Shown here piece after piece: positions 21,576 through 33,690 of a stretch of DNA of 64,000 bases. The notes beneath the pieces are model-generated. The model saw nothing but the letters and a program-made list of their open reading frames with translations. It did no database searches and was not told the DNA's origin. Each line of letters begins with the position of its first letter. Positions within the stretch are counted from its first letter, which is position 1. The position numbers and the translations under genes were made by a program. The stretch comes from Sophora flavescens (lineage: Eukaryota; Streptophyta; Magnoliopsida; Fabales; Fabaceae): contig CM061068.1 of the NCBI GenBank assembly GCA_030762895.1, forward strand, positions 76,595,228-76,659,227, given 5' to 3'.

Positions 21576-21975
21576 CACTACCAGAAAAGGGCTATTTACC
21601 GATGGAATATTACCGACGGACGCCATAGCCGTTGGAAATTTCTGATTTACCAATGGAAATAGACGTCGAAAATTTTGAAGATGAACAATTGACAAAGATA
21701 CCGATGGATTGGTCGTTGGTAATGTTACCGGCGGATTGGTCGTCGCTAACGTTACCGATGGAAAAACCCATCGGTAACGGAGGCGGGAATGGGAAAAATA
21801 TTGGCACGAGAAGTACCGATGATGTTTCCGTCAGAAATTGTGAAGAAGTTACCGACAGATTTGCCATCGGAAATTTTAGGTCACGTTACAGACGGGACAG
21901 GCCGTCGAAAATTCAAAAATGGACGTTCCGACGGAAAAAGCAGTCGAAAAACTATAGTGTTCGTCGATAATTTCC
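21576..21975 (+). repeat. CACTA 5' terminal and subterminal repeats
   Basis: CACTA terminus followed by at least ten degenerate copies of TTACCGAYGGA or its complement (for example near 21597, 21610, 21699, 21728, 21760, 21818, 21860 and 21930). In En/Spm elements such repeats bind the TNPA protein and set the excision geometry. Confidence 0.85.
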
Positions 21976-24159
21976 AAATAACCCAGCGTCTGAAACCCTT
22001 CCCCCCATTTCCTTTTCTCTCTTCCTTCTCACTCTCTTAGAGCTCACCGCACCCCACCGCACCACCTCTGGCCTCACGTGCCCCATCGCACCACCTCTAG
22101 CCTCACCGCGCCCCACCGCACCACCTCCGACCTCACCTCCCTTTCTCCTTTCTCCTTCAGAAACCCTTCCCCCTATTTCGTCTTTCCTCTTTGCCACCGT
22201 GCCCATCGTGACCTCCACCGCGATCTCCACCTCGCCATCACCACAACGCCTCTATCACCACCGCGCCACTGTCACCACCGCGCGAAGTCTTCTCCTTCCT
22301 TTTTCTCCTCCCCTCTCTGTCATCGCTGCCACCGCGCCGCCACCACCAGTGCCACCACCTCCTCTCTGTGGTATGGATTCCCTTTTTGATAAATTTTTAT
22401 TTTTTTATTTTTATTAGCCACCACTGTGCACCACCACATCTTCACACAACAACCACTGTGCACCACCACCACTGTGCACCACCACCACCCTGCACACAAC
22501 CACCACCATCCCTTTTTTATGTTCATTTTTTATTTTTATTAGATTTTCCCCTTTTTCTGATTATTGGTTTGGTTTGTAAAAGGGTATTTTTTTGCATTGT
22601 TGTAGTGTCACCAGCTTCATCCGGCAGCAACTCCCGGCATCCAGTGCGGTACATTGAATCTTTTATTCCTGTTTGTGGTCTTATAAATTTTTTTTGAACA
22701 ACATGTGCTATATGTGTCTTTATTGGTATATTTTATTTCAGTGAATGATATTGCTTTTAATTAGTTGTATTATGCGTACATACTTAATTTGTTTATCATA
22801 AAAATATCCGTCTAGTGTGTGTGAAGTTATTTTGTGTATTTTTTGTTATTTAATTAGTTGTATTATGTGCATGTAAAGTTATTAAACGTGCTGTGTTTGT
22901 TTCTGCCAAATGCATAATTTTTTTTTGACAAAACCAAATTCGTAGTAAACTTAATGAATTTCCTTAATATAATAAAAACGTAACGACAAAATTTAGTGTT
23001 GATAAGATTTAGCATAGATAACATTAGAGAATTTGTAAAATCGTTTTCCTCCACACCTGCAGCTGATGGAGCATATTCGGCATGTTCATTGATTAATTAA
23101 GCGCGATTTGGAATAATGAATTAAGTATTTAACGGATAAGAAAATGTATTGATTATTAAAATAAAAAAAATAATGTGTAATTAATTAAGAAGTTAATTAA
23201 AACATTCATCTCATAAATAAGTTAATAGTGGCATACGGCGTATCCAGAATATCTGTTGATGGCACGTCACGAATATCTGCTCATGGCACATCGGGAAGTG
23301 ATGACGACGAAATCTCTTAAAATATTTGGATAACAATAAAATTAGATTGAATAAATAATTAAAAACATTAACGATTAAATAAGTAAAAAATAGAATATGA
23401 AAATAGTTAAATCTATAAGTATAATTATTATTTTTTCAACAATAATAAACTTAAATATGTAATAACTTAATAATTTACATAACACCAAAAATAAATTAAT
23501 TAATCAAATAAAAAATGATTGAATAAATTAAAATAGTATAAAAAAAATCAAGATTTAATCAAAAGAGTGGCGAACAATTTAATAAATTTTGATTATAGTA
23601 AGTGATCGTTTTTTTTTTTTGTTGCTAATGCTTTGTTTATGATGGTTTCTTCATTATTGGTTTGATTGATTGCTAATAATGTCAAACGTAACTTTATGCA
23701 AATTATTTGTTATTTAAAGTTTTATTTAATCTTAGAGTATATATATATATATATATAGTTAATACGTAATTGAGAAAAACCGTAGTTTCCCGTTCAAGGT
23801 TCAATATTATTGAGCATGTGTACTCGTGGTCATGGTATCGCTCATTTTATTGAATCTTGAATTGTCCAATTGGGACAGTTTGGGAAGAAACTTTTTCTCC
23901 ACTGATATACTTGTTCTTCGGGTCCATACTTGATTGTGGTATTTCACCGCGGTCAAGTCGTGTACTTGGAGACCGATGGGAGATGCTGTCGAAATTTCGT
24001 CAGCTATAAGACATGAGAAGTGATGAGTAACTAGTATAATACAGTGATGAAATTTTTTTCCTCGAATGAGATAGGGCCACACCTTTTAAGGAAAGGGAGC
24101 GATTCGGGGTCATAGTATCATGTTTAAAAATACTTCAATTTATCTGAAAATGCAGAAGG
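21976..24159 (+). other. CACTA leader region, no gene supported
   Basis: A C-rich low-complexity stretch (21985-22530, with CACCGCGCC and CACCACTGTG words) passes into AT-rich sequence. Open frames here translate to Pro/His/Thr repeats and are not convincing. The region probably contains a 5' UTR and introns of the TNPD-type gene. An (AT)n run lies at 23738-23757. Confidence 0.55.
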
Positions 24160-27100
24160 ATGAAATATTATCCCTCGAACCGTAGTTGGGTGTATGATAG
24201 GAATGAGTCTGGGAGACGACTTCTGAAACAATCATTTGTAGCTGGAGTTGATGAGTTTATATCCAAAGCAAAGCAACATTGTGATTATGCAGAAGAAGGG
24301 GGATTAGATGTCCGTGCACAAAGTGCCATTGTATGGCGGTTTTGAGTGATGATGACGTGAAGTTATACCTATACCGATGTGGGATCAAGCCTAATTATTG
24401 GATATGGACTGATCATGGCAAGGAGTTGTCGGATATTGATTTAAATGAAGTCAGTGGTGACGATCTTGAAGTGGGTGCATCAGGCAGTGGCTACCACGAT
24501 GAATATGTCGAACAACTCCAGTCAATGCATATGATGGTCGATGATTGTCTTGGGCAACATGGGAATTTTGAGGCGGATGAGTATGATGACATGGAAGATC
24601 CTCCTAATGAATCGACGCAGAGATTCTACAATCTATTGTTAGAGACAAATAAGCCATTGTTTGAATGGGCATCAGATTCAAAATTATCAATTTGTGTTAG
24701 GCTTCTAGCTTGCAAGTCCAATTGGAATGTCCCAGAGCAGTGTTTGGAGTTCTTTTGTAAAATGCTTCAAGATGTGACACCCTTCAAAGAGTTGTTGCCA
24801 AAAAGTTATTATGATGTGAAGCAGTTGGTGTCGAAACTAGGCTTGGGGGCTAAGAGGATTGATTGTTGTCCAAATGAGTGCATGCTAGATTATGGTAGTC
24901 TGTCTGGCACAAATGACAGTGCGTTGGAAGAATGTAAATTTTGTCAGACACCCAGATACCGCGTTCAAAGTAATGACCATAGTAAGAGGAAACCAGTTCC
25001 TGCGAAGGCAATGTTCTATCTGCCAATAATTTCAAGGTTGTAGAGACTGTTTCCATCAACGTAAACTACGGGGCAAATGAGGTGGCATAATGAAAATAGA
25101 ATAAATCACAGGCGTCATACGCCACCCTTCTGATGGCGAAGCTTGGAAGCACTTCGATCGGGTTCATCTTTATTTTGCAGTAGATCCTTGCAATGTGAGA
25201 CTTGGGCTGTGTTCAGATGGTTTTACCCCGTACATTCAGGTGTCAGCCTCGCCATATTCATGTTGGCCAGTGATTGTTACACCGTACAATCTTCCTCCCG
25301 AGATGTGTATGTCAAAACCATATATGTTTCTGACTTGTCTCATACCGGGACCATCTAATCCGAAGGCCGGGATAGATGTATATTCGCAGCCTCTGATCGA
25401 TGATCCGAAGAAGCTGTGGGATGGTGTGTTGACTTATGACGTTTCAAAGAAGTGAAACTTTATGATGAGGGGATCACTGATGTGGACTATCAATGATTTT
25501 CCTGCATATGGCATGCTCTCTGGTTGGGGGACCCACGGTGAATTGGCGTGCCCGTATTGCATGGAACATGGAAAAACTTTTACCCTTAGATATGGTGGAA
25601 AAAGTTCCCGGTTTGATTCTCATCGTCGGTTCTTAGATCCTGACCATCCTTTCCGAAGAAACGTCCGAGCATTCAAAAATAATCAGACAGATGAGGAAGG
25701 TCCACCGCCTTTGTTGACTCCTGAACAAATATGGGGTCGGGTTAGAGATCTTCCTAAAGTCACTGAAGCAGGTGTGTCAAAATTACCTGGGTATGGAGAA
25801 TGGCATAACCGGACAAAACAAAGTAGTTTTTGGGAACTACCGTACTGGAAGGATAATTTGTTAAGACATAGCCTTGATGTGATGCATATTAAGAAGAATT
25901 TCTTTGACAACATTTTTAACACGGTTATGAATGTGTCTGGCAAGACGAAGGACAATGAGAATGCAAGGATGGACATAGCTCTGTACTATAGACGAAAGTA
26001 TTTGGAGCTGAAGCCGCAGCCTAATGTAAAAATGGTCAAACCAAAAGCTTGTTACACTCTAACCACCGATGAAGCGAAGTCAATCTGTCGGTGGTTAAAA
26101 GACCTTAGGACCCCTGATGGTTATTCCTCTAATTTGGCACGATGTGCTGAGGTAAGAACAGGGAGGCTTCATGGGATGAAAAGTCATGATTATCATGTAT
26201 TCATGGAGTGTTTGCTTCCTATTGCTTTCGGCTCGCTGCCCCAGCATGTTTCGAACCCGCTTACAGAAATCAGTCATTTCTTTAAAGATATATGCTCTGC
26301 AACTTTAAGAGCGGATGGTATGACGAAGATGGAAGAAAACATTCCAATAATTCTGTGCAAGATGGAGAGGGTTTTTCCCCCCAGGATTTTTTGACTCAAT
26401 GGAACATCTCCATGTTCATCTTGCATATGAAGCAAGGCTTGGTGGACCAATACAATATAGGTGGATGTATCCGTTTGAAAGGTAATTTTATTATATTTTG
26501 ACATTTAAATAATTAGCGACCATTGAATAATGCCTTGTCACCGATGTTTTTTTATTACTTAGATTCATGGGTGACTCTAAACGATCAGTTAAAAATAAGG
26601 CTAGGGTGGAATGATCAATTTATGTGTCTTACTTACACCGTGAGACAACCTATTTCTGTTCCCACTATTTCAACAACTTTATGTTGGCACCAAGACATGT
26701 TAGGAACGCGGTAGATGTTGATAATGCAGGGTATCCTTATATGCTATCCGTATTTAACCTTCCTGGCCGTCATGCTGGCAAGGAGCTTACTTACTGGTTA
26801 ATTGATGTGGAGTATGCATCAACCCATGTTCATGTCTTGATAAATTGCACAGAGGTGAAACCATACCATGTGTAAGTCTCAATGACCTATTTTTGAAATA
26901 ATGTATCACATGTTATTATAATTTCTCCTTTAACACATAGTACATATTTTATTTGTCAGTGTGTTCCTTCAAATTAATCAATTAAGTGAACAAGATGGTT
27001 TTGCTCGTACACATGCAGATTTTCCTGAATGGTTCAAGCGACAACTAAGTGTAATATGACGATGTAAACACTATATTAAGCTTAATTTTGCATCTTGAAA

Positions 27101-27711
27101 AAAATTAATTATTCAATATGACTTACCTATTTGTAGGTGTATCAACAACCGTTAAGCGTGACTAATCAGCACTTGAGAGATTTAGTGTATGAGCCCTATA
27201 GTTGTGTTAGATCATGGCATACATACATGGGTACAAATTCCACGCAGATGAATGGAACGTGGGCAAAAAGACAATTAATAGCGGGGTTGTCGTACAGGGT
27301 GAAGGTACCGGTGATTTTTATGGGGTCATAAAACACATATATGAGTTACAATACAATACTACTACTTATCCTAAAAAAGTAGTCTTATTTTATTGTAACT
27401 GGTTTGATCCATTGAGGACAGGCACAAAAGTGGATCCCAAGTATGGAACTGTGGACATTCACATGGATAGAAGATATCAAGAGTTTGATCCGTTTATAAT
27501 TGCTCAGAATGCAAAACAAGTTTATTATATCCCTTATCCAGCAATGAGAACAGACAAACGAGGTTGGTGTGTTGCAGTCACTACCAAGCCTAGGGGTCGC
27601 ATAGAAATCGATGATGCAGAGGATGAGACGCCATTCCAGGCGGATGAATCATCACATGTCAATGAAGTAATTGAGGTCGAGCGACATCGGCATGTTGGGA
27701 TATGCAAATGA
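24160..27711 (+). pseudogene. CACTA TNPD/TNP2-type transposase
   Basis: The N-terminal transposase-associated domain starts at ATG 24160. A one-base shift near 24305 restores its Cys-rich CPCTKC motif and leads into the main frame (24333-25043). Further blocks are recognisable: YFAVDPCNVRLGLCSDGFTPY-type residues (25170-25245), NDFPAYGMLSGW and CPYCMEHGKTF (25490-25580), and RHSLDVMHIKKN (25862-25898) of the Transposase_21 core. A DUF4218-like part follows (to 26480, then 26563-26874 after a GT-AG intron), and a DUF4216-like part (27214-27711). Damage includes stops near 25042, 25065 and 25453 and frameshifts near 24305, 25130, 26390 and 27215. This protein would cut at the element ends; this copy cannot produce it. 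Confidence 0.85.
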
Positions 27712-28018
27712 AGGGGAAGAAGTCGTCATTGGTAATCAGGCATCCATGCATGCATCATCAGAGGAAGAAATCCAAAGTGATGACTCAATGCAAGAAGAAG
27801 AAGAAGAAGAGTCGAACTTACAATCAGATGATGATACCTAGTCTGAATAGGAAGTTTACTATTATGTTATTTTTATTGTATTTTAAATATTTGCTTATGC
27901 AATTAAATGTAAGACTTGACAAATATTGTTCTATAAAAATAGTTGCTTAGATCAGACTTTTAAATGTCTATTACTTATTGTTTTTACACTAATTTGTAAT
28001 TGTGCTACAAAAATAGAT

Positions 28019-30054
28019 ATGTCAGCATCAGGAGGACAACCGCCCCATCCCCCCACCACCTAGCGGTGATAAGGGGAAGGGGAAGGCTAAGCGGGGACGA
28101 TACACCGTGAAGTCCCGGGTGCTTGCTCGCATTCCTAGAGGTCCCTCCGCACCCACCACACCCATCCCCATCCCTACCGCACCTACCCTATCGCCACCTA
28201 CAGGAGCCTCCCCCACCCATTCTATACCATCACCAATCCATACTACATCATCCCCTACCCATACTACACTATCCTCGACCCACACTACCCCACCCTCCAC
28301 CCATGTCCAGACCTCCACTCGCTTTGCGCCACGAGGTGCACTAGCCGGCTACTCGCCGCCCCCTATTGGACCCACACCACACCCACACCCAGCACCACCA
28401 TCATCATCGACTGCGCCAGCCACACACCCAACATGATTATCATTTATGTCGACTCTTGGGATGATGCCACAGCCGGACACGACCATTCCATCCTCATCAT
28501 CCGCGGCCGCATACGGTCACGACACGGTAATACCATCGTCATCGTCTGTGTAGCAGTCAGCCACGGCTGAGGACTTGCCTGAGTGGGCCAGGGTTCCCGC
28601 ACCTGAGGATCGACCATGGATCCGTCCTGTTTCTGGATCGTAAGTTTAATTTAGTTTAATGTTGTTTAAAAATAATTACTATTTAATAAGCATATATTTG
28701 TTAATTGTCATATTGTTGATTTAATAAAATTATGAATTTTTCAGATTCATCCCATCGAAAGTGGGATCGAAGCACGTTACCTTCGCCATCAAGGCACAGT
28801 ATCGTCGCTTCTGGCCATCATGGGGGGTGATCCCCAGGGAGGATCGGGATCGTATCTTCAGACGATTCGGTGTAAGTTCTTGTTTATTAGTTCATGTAAT
28901 TTTCCCTTTATTTTATATTTTTTTATATAATATTATTAATATTTTTTTCTTTGTTAACAGGAGCTTGTACGTTGGTTACCGGAGCATACCTCAGAGATAC
29001 GTGCTATATTTGACGACCGAGCAGCTGCTCGACTGAGGGACATGCTCCGGGAGCGTAGGGAGAGCCGGATACATCCGGATTACATTCGACCCAACATCTG
29101 GGCCCAATTGTGTGGGTACTGGGACACTCCAGCTTACAAGCTGAAGTGTGAACAGCGAAGAGAAATCGGGCTTCCGAGAAGGATGGGAGCATGCACACTA
29201 GTGGTTCTATTAGCCACATGCAGTGTGCCATTTACATGGTATGCATATATAAATAACATTACTTATAAACTGTATATTTTTATTAAAAATTTGTTTTATA
29301 ACTAATTGATTTTATTGGTGTGTTGGTTGCAGGCAAGAGAGCTAGCTCGTTTCGTTGATGTCCCTACGGTCTTTGAGCAGACACATATTCGCTCGGACAC
29401 CGGCGAGTTTGTTGATGAGAGGTCGAGGCAGACGGTGGTGAGCTAGAGTGTTTTTTTTTATATATTTAAACTATTGGTAATTATTATATATATATAGTTT
29501 AATAAATATTGATTGTAATGTACTAAGAGCAGGCGGACTACAACTCCAGGTTTAGTCAGGTAGCATCTGAGGCTGCCTCCTGCTCTGGTGCCACAGATCC
29601 TTCTCAGCTGGACCCCGCCGAGGTTGAGCAACTACAGACCCAAGCCTGGATGGATGTGGCGGGCGGGAAGAACAAGAGACAGATTTACGGTACTGCGACC
29701 TTATCCAGGTCGATCCGTCGGGGGTCGATGCCGAGCTTGACCATTAGGGAGCCTACATCCTCCGGCTCACAGGACACGGAGGAGGTGCAGCGGCTGAGGC
29801 AGGAGGTGCAGCAGCAGAGGGAGACGAACGAGCGCATCATGCAGCAGATGGAGAGATTCTCTACGGTCATGATCGCTGTGCTTGATTTCCTCCCACCAGA
29901 CAGGCGCAATGCTCTGCAGGGGGTCTTCCATGTCACCCAGGCCCAACCCCAGCCCTCCAATACTACTACTGATCCACCGTCGCAACCGACAGTGACGGAT
30001 ATTATTGTGATGAGTATTAGGATAGTTATAGGTGTAGTAGAGTTTTGTAGATAG
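28019..30054 (+). pseudogene. CACTA TNPA-like protein (Transposase_24-type)
   Basis: Exon 1 (28019-28639) encodes a Gly/Lys-rich start and a Pro/Ser/Thr-rich low-complexity region, broken by a shift in a C run near 28055 and stops near 28434 and 28551. Exons 2 (28745-28871) and 3 (28961-29238) hold the conserved core: a YRRFWPSWG motif, then IRPNIWAQLCGYWDTP and a Lys/Arg-rich stretch. Exon 4 (29333-29437) and exon 5 (29533-30054) follow. The last encodes a coiled coil (EEVQRLRQEVQQQRETNER). All four introns have GT and AG ends. The exon 3/4 junction is one base out of frame as I read it. This family binds subterminal repeats. Confidence 0.75.
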
Positions 30055-30384
30055 ACGGATATTTTATTTATGGATTATATGTTGAGTTTTTTTTATTTTA
30101 ATTTAATTTTAATTTAATTGCTTTTTAATTTTATTTTTAATTTCAATTTTGTTTTGTAATTGATAATATAATAATATTTAATTAAAATAAAATATAATAA
30201 TAAAAATTATAATTAATTATAACAAAATAAAATAAATAAATATAATATAATAATAATTAGTAAATAAAATAAAATATTTAATATTGAATATATAAATTTT
30301 AATAAAAATAATTAATTATTAATTATTAATTATTAATATAAAACAAAATGAATAAAAAAAATTTAAAAAATAGAACAAAACTTG
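30055..30384 (+). other. AT-rich 3' region of the CACTA element
   Basis: Almost only A and T after the TNPA-like stop codon; no gene. Probably 3' UTR and spacer before the subterminal repeats. Confidence 0.6.
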
Positions 30385-30700
30385 TTTCCGATGAATATTT
30401 CCGTCGGTAACTGTTGGTTACATTTTCCGACGGAATTTTTCGTCGGTAACTTCCACAGAGAGTTACCGACGGAATTTCTGTCAGTAATTATGAGTTATGT
30501 GTGGCAAGTTTTTCCACGGTTAAAGGCGTCGGAAATTTTCGACAGACGAACTAGATCCGTCGGAAAGGCTTTCTTCCTACTCGCCTATTACTGATCGAAC
30601 CATGTCCGTCGGAAAGTCCGTCGGTAATGTAGTTTTCTGAGGGAATTTCTTCATTTCCGATGGGTTTTTTCCGTCGGTAAGTCGTGTTTTTTTTATAGTG
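30385..30700 (+). repeat. CACTA 3' subterminal and terminal repeats
   Basis: At least ten copies of TTCCGTCGG/CCGTCGGTAA and complements (for example 30402, 30430, 30463, 30565, 30606 and 30670), ending in TATAGTG at 30700. Confidence 0.85.
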
Positions 30701-30949
30701 TCCAGAAATTGATGGGCTTCATTTCATGACCTCATATTAGCCCACTAAGCATGTGAATCTTGGGCCATTTGCAAACCACCCCAATCCAGCATACACCTTA
30801 CCCTGTTTAATCTGCACCAAACTAACTAACACTGTCAGATTCCCAAAATTAAATAAAACAAAAATTAAACATTGCGAGAAATTAAAATCTGGGTTGCCTC
30901 CCAGTAGCGCTTAGTTTAAGAGTCCTCAGCCAGACTTTGAAACCAAGTC
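30701..30949 (-). other. Athila-like spacer between integrase and env-like ORF (right piece)
   Basis: Non-coding sequence downstream of the integrase stop on the minus strand, starting with the TCC duplication of the CACTA insertion. Confidence 0.55.
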
Positions 30950-31954
30950 CTACATGTCACTTAGGGTGATAGTGGCTTTCATCCTAGCCACAGTTTCCCC
31001 TAAATATTGCTTCACTTTTTGCCCATTTACTTTGAAAATCCTGCCACTTGTGTCATCTCTGAGATCCACAGCTCCATGGTCATCCACTTGGACAATAGTA
31101 AATGGACCTGACCATCTTGATTTTAATTTCCCTGGGAATAACTTGAGCCTAGAGTTAAACAATAAAACTTTCTCCCCCACTTTGAGCTCTCTCTTTTTAA
31201 TTCTTTTATCATGCCAAAATTTTGTTTTTGCTTTATAGCTTTTAGCATTTTCATATGAAAACAACCTTAAATCATCTAACTCATTTAGCTGCAAGAATCT
31301 TGCCTTAGCAGCTTGAGACAAATCCAAGTTTAATTTTTTTAAAGCCTTATGTTCCAGCTCAATGAGGAGATGACAAGCTTTCGTTTAATTTTTTTAGAGC
31401 CCTATAAGCCTTATGTTCCATCTCAATGAGGAGATGACAAGCTTTCCCAAACACTAATCTGTATGGACACATTCCCAGGGGAGTTTTAAAAGCTGTTCTA
31501 TATGCCCATAGAGCACCATCCAAGTGTATAGACCGATTTCTTATTGAAGGGTTTACTACTTTTTCAAGTATCCTCTTAATTTCCCTATTAGAAACTGCAG
31601 GTTGACCATTAGATTGAGCGTGGTAAGCAATGGATATTTTGTGCTTAATGCCATACTTAGCAAGTAAGTTGGTCTTTGTTGAAAAAATGAGTGCCTTAAT
31701 CACTAATTAGAGCTCTAGGTGTACCAAATCTTGTGAAAATATGTTTGTGCAAGAACTTGGTAACCACCTTAGAGTCATTAGTAGATGTAGCCACTGCTTC
31801 CACCCACTTTGATACATAATCAATAGCTACTAACACATAATAATTTCCAAAAGAGGGGGGAAAAGGTCCCATAAAATCTATACTCCATACATCAAATAAT
31901 TCCACTTCTAAAATATTGGTTAGGGGCATTAAATTTTTGTTAGACAAATTCCCC
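30950..31954 (-). pseudogene. Athila-like integrase, C-terminal two thirds
   Basis: On the minus strand from 31954: end of the zinc region, then the catalytic core with first Asp in WSIDFMGPFP and second in RALISD, followed directly by TAA (about 31694-31696) and a frameshift. The block that normally contains the catalytic Glu (NGQAEVSN in relatives) reads NGQPAVSN, so the Glu is replaced by Ala. The C-terminal domain (30950-31327) carries LKVGEKVLLFNSRLKLFPGKL and a WSGPF motif. A tandem duplication of about 55-60 bp (31328-31381 and 31383-31444) disrupts the join between core and C-terminal domain. The protein would integrate cDNA; this copy is inactive on several counts. Confidence 0.85.
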
Positions 31955-33690
31955 TGTAACACCCCGATTTTTATTGTTTTAAATAACAGAAATAAGTATG
32001 ATTATGTTTATATATTTATATGAGTATTAGAAAATTATTTTAAATAAACGGAGTTCATCACTCAATTGTAATTGAATGTAGAAAGATACGATTAAAATTT
32101 AGGTTGGAAAATCAGGCGAATCCCGGCCCGCGAATTTCATTGACAGTATAATTATACTGCTCAAAAGACCTAATTTTAATTCGTGAATGAAAAACTTAAG
32201 ATTTTTATTTTATTTCCTACGATAGTGTATTTTTAGAATTATTTCACAAAAAAGTGAAATATTATATTTTATCTGGACGCTATACTCAATCGGGCGAACG
32301 ACGGAGCTGATTACGGGAGTTTCGGGACTCGATAAGTGGATAAATCCTATATTCTCTTAGGGACAAGTCATCCATGTGAGAGGTTTAATGTGTCTTAGGG
32401 TTATGCTAGCAATTTTTGATAATTGCATTTTGACCCCTAAACTTTCTATTGATTATGTTTTGGTCCCTGAACTAATTTTCATGATACACTAAAAGAAATG
32501 GGCCAAATTTTTGTCATCCAAACCCATTAAGGGCTGTGGCCTAGATCCCAAATTTCATGGCCAAGAATTAATTTTCATGATGCCGTTTGATTTACTTAAG
32601 TTTCCTATGTCATGATTTTATGCCTTAAGCTATTTTCATGTTGAAAAATCAAGTGGGCTTGGGCTTTCTTGGCCCAAAAATGGTGCAAGACCCGTGCTTG
32701 TCATGGCTGCCTACAAGATTGAAGAGTCAAGCTCATTCATGATCATTCTCACACATTCTCAAAAGCTCCACAAAGTTCTCCATTGTTCTGAGTTTTCTCT
32801 CACACAAAGAAGCCAAGTTTGTGAAGGAGGTTGAAGATTGCTTGATCATTTTTCAATTCAAAGAGGTGATTCTTCATCCTCATCATCTTCTAGTCATTGT
32901 TTCTTCAAATCATTCCATGATTCAAAGCTTTATTTTTCATGTTCATCTTAGTTGTTCTTAACTTTGATAAATCATAAAAAATCATAGAAAAATCCTAAAA
33001 ATGTGAAACCAATTTCTATGTTCCTATTATTATCACTTCTATCATAATCCAAGAGTATGTTGAAAACCAAAATTTCCTTCCCTAATTTCTTGCCAAGGCC
33101 GAACCTATAGGTGTGGGGGGAGGAAAGTTTTTGTTCATTCCTTTGATAAATAATCATGTATATTAGCTTGTTAGTATATATGTTTAGGGAATCCAAGTTG
33201 TTTTGTCAAACAAAAATCCCTAGCCCTATGAACATGTCATGGCCGAAACTAGGTGTGTGTGAGTTAGGAAGTTTTGATTTCCAAACTTAGTTGTTTAGCC
33301 ACTAATCCATGATCTTGGTTAATTAAGGATCATTAATCCATGACTTAATCATGATTAGGAATTTTTTGTCACAAAGACCCTTGAGACCGTGACCATGTAG
33401 GAAGGATTTTAATGGTTTTAATTGTTTGATTAGTAATGGTTTGATTGTATTGGGGAATATTGAATTTATTCCGTTGTGTACGTGAGAACCGGGCATTCGA
33501 CGAAGCAATTTATTCCTCTGAGAATTCTACGAAAGGTAAGAGGGGATTACCTGAGGGATTTTTTCGATGGCTACGTGCTATCTGGTTGGTGTCTGTATGA
33601 TTTATCTGTGGTTGTGGTGTTTGGTTTGTGGTTGTGCTATTTATTTGTGTATGGTTATCTGCATTTAATTATTTATTTACAGTTATATAT
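31955..33690 (+). mobile_element. Truncated gypsy-type LTR (TGTAACACCCCGA family)
   Basis: Starts abruptly at TGTAACACCCCGA inside the Athila integrase. It continues through a region with GTGAGAACCGGGCATTCG and CTACGAAAGGTAAG words (33480-33540) that I associate with U5 of gypsy LTRs starting TGTAACACCCCG. Its right part is cut at 33691 by the Tat/Ogre-like element 1. No coding frame of interest. The left flanking pentamer is TCCCC (31950-31954); its partner must lie beyond the right edge of the window. Confidence 0.65.

Larger units (their letters stand above)
21576..30700 (+). mobile_element. CACTA (En/Spm) DNA transposon, complete ends
   Basis: The 9125-bp element starts CACTACCAGAAAA and ends TTTTTTATAGTG, whose complement starts CACTATAAAAAA. 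Perfect 3-bp duplications TCC flank it (21573-21575 and 30701-30703). Both ends carry subterminal repeats of TTACCGACGGA in both orientations (21600-21970 and 30385-30690). The interior encodes remnants of both proteins expected of an autonomous CACTA element, in the plus direction: a TNPD-type transposase (24160-27711) and a TNPA-like protein (28019-30054). Both are broken, so the copy is not autonomous now, but its ends could still be mobilised in trans. Confidence 0.95.
5658..31954 (-). mobile_element. Athila/Calypso-like Ty3/gypsy element, 3' part, multiply interrupted
   Basis: On the minus strand the parts run integrase (31954-30950), untranslated spacer, env-like ORF (21258-16017), 3' untranslated sequence, polypurine tract (6843-6856) and 3' LTR (6842-5658). 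This gene order, with an env-like frame after integrase, is that of the Athila/Calypso lineage. Four later elements split it at 7638-15149, 16178-18312, 19226-20691 and 21576-30700. The reverse transcriptase, gag and 5' LTR are absent because a further LTR begins at 31955; they may lie beyond the right edge of the window. Once the insertions are removed mentally the pieces join smoothly, which confirms that they belong to one element. Confidence 0.8.

Noticed and set aside
22078..22530. Pro/His/Thr-rich proteins in the CACTA leader
   Set aside because: Translations of CACCGCGCC and CACCACTGTG simple repeats; no domain and no consistent frame.
28028..28318. A minus-strand protein of VWVEDSVVW-type repeats
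   Set aside because: Antisense of the Pro/Ser/Thr-rich exon 1 of the TNPA-like gene; repeat-driven.
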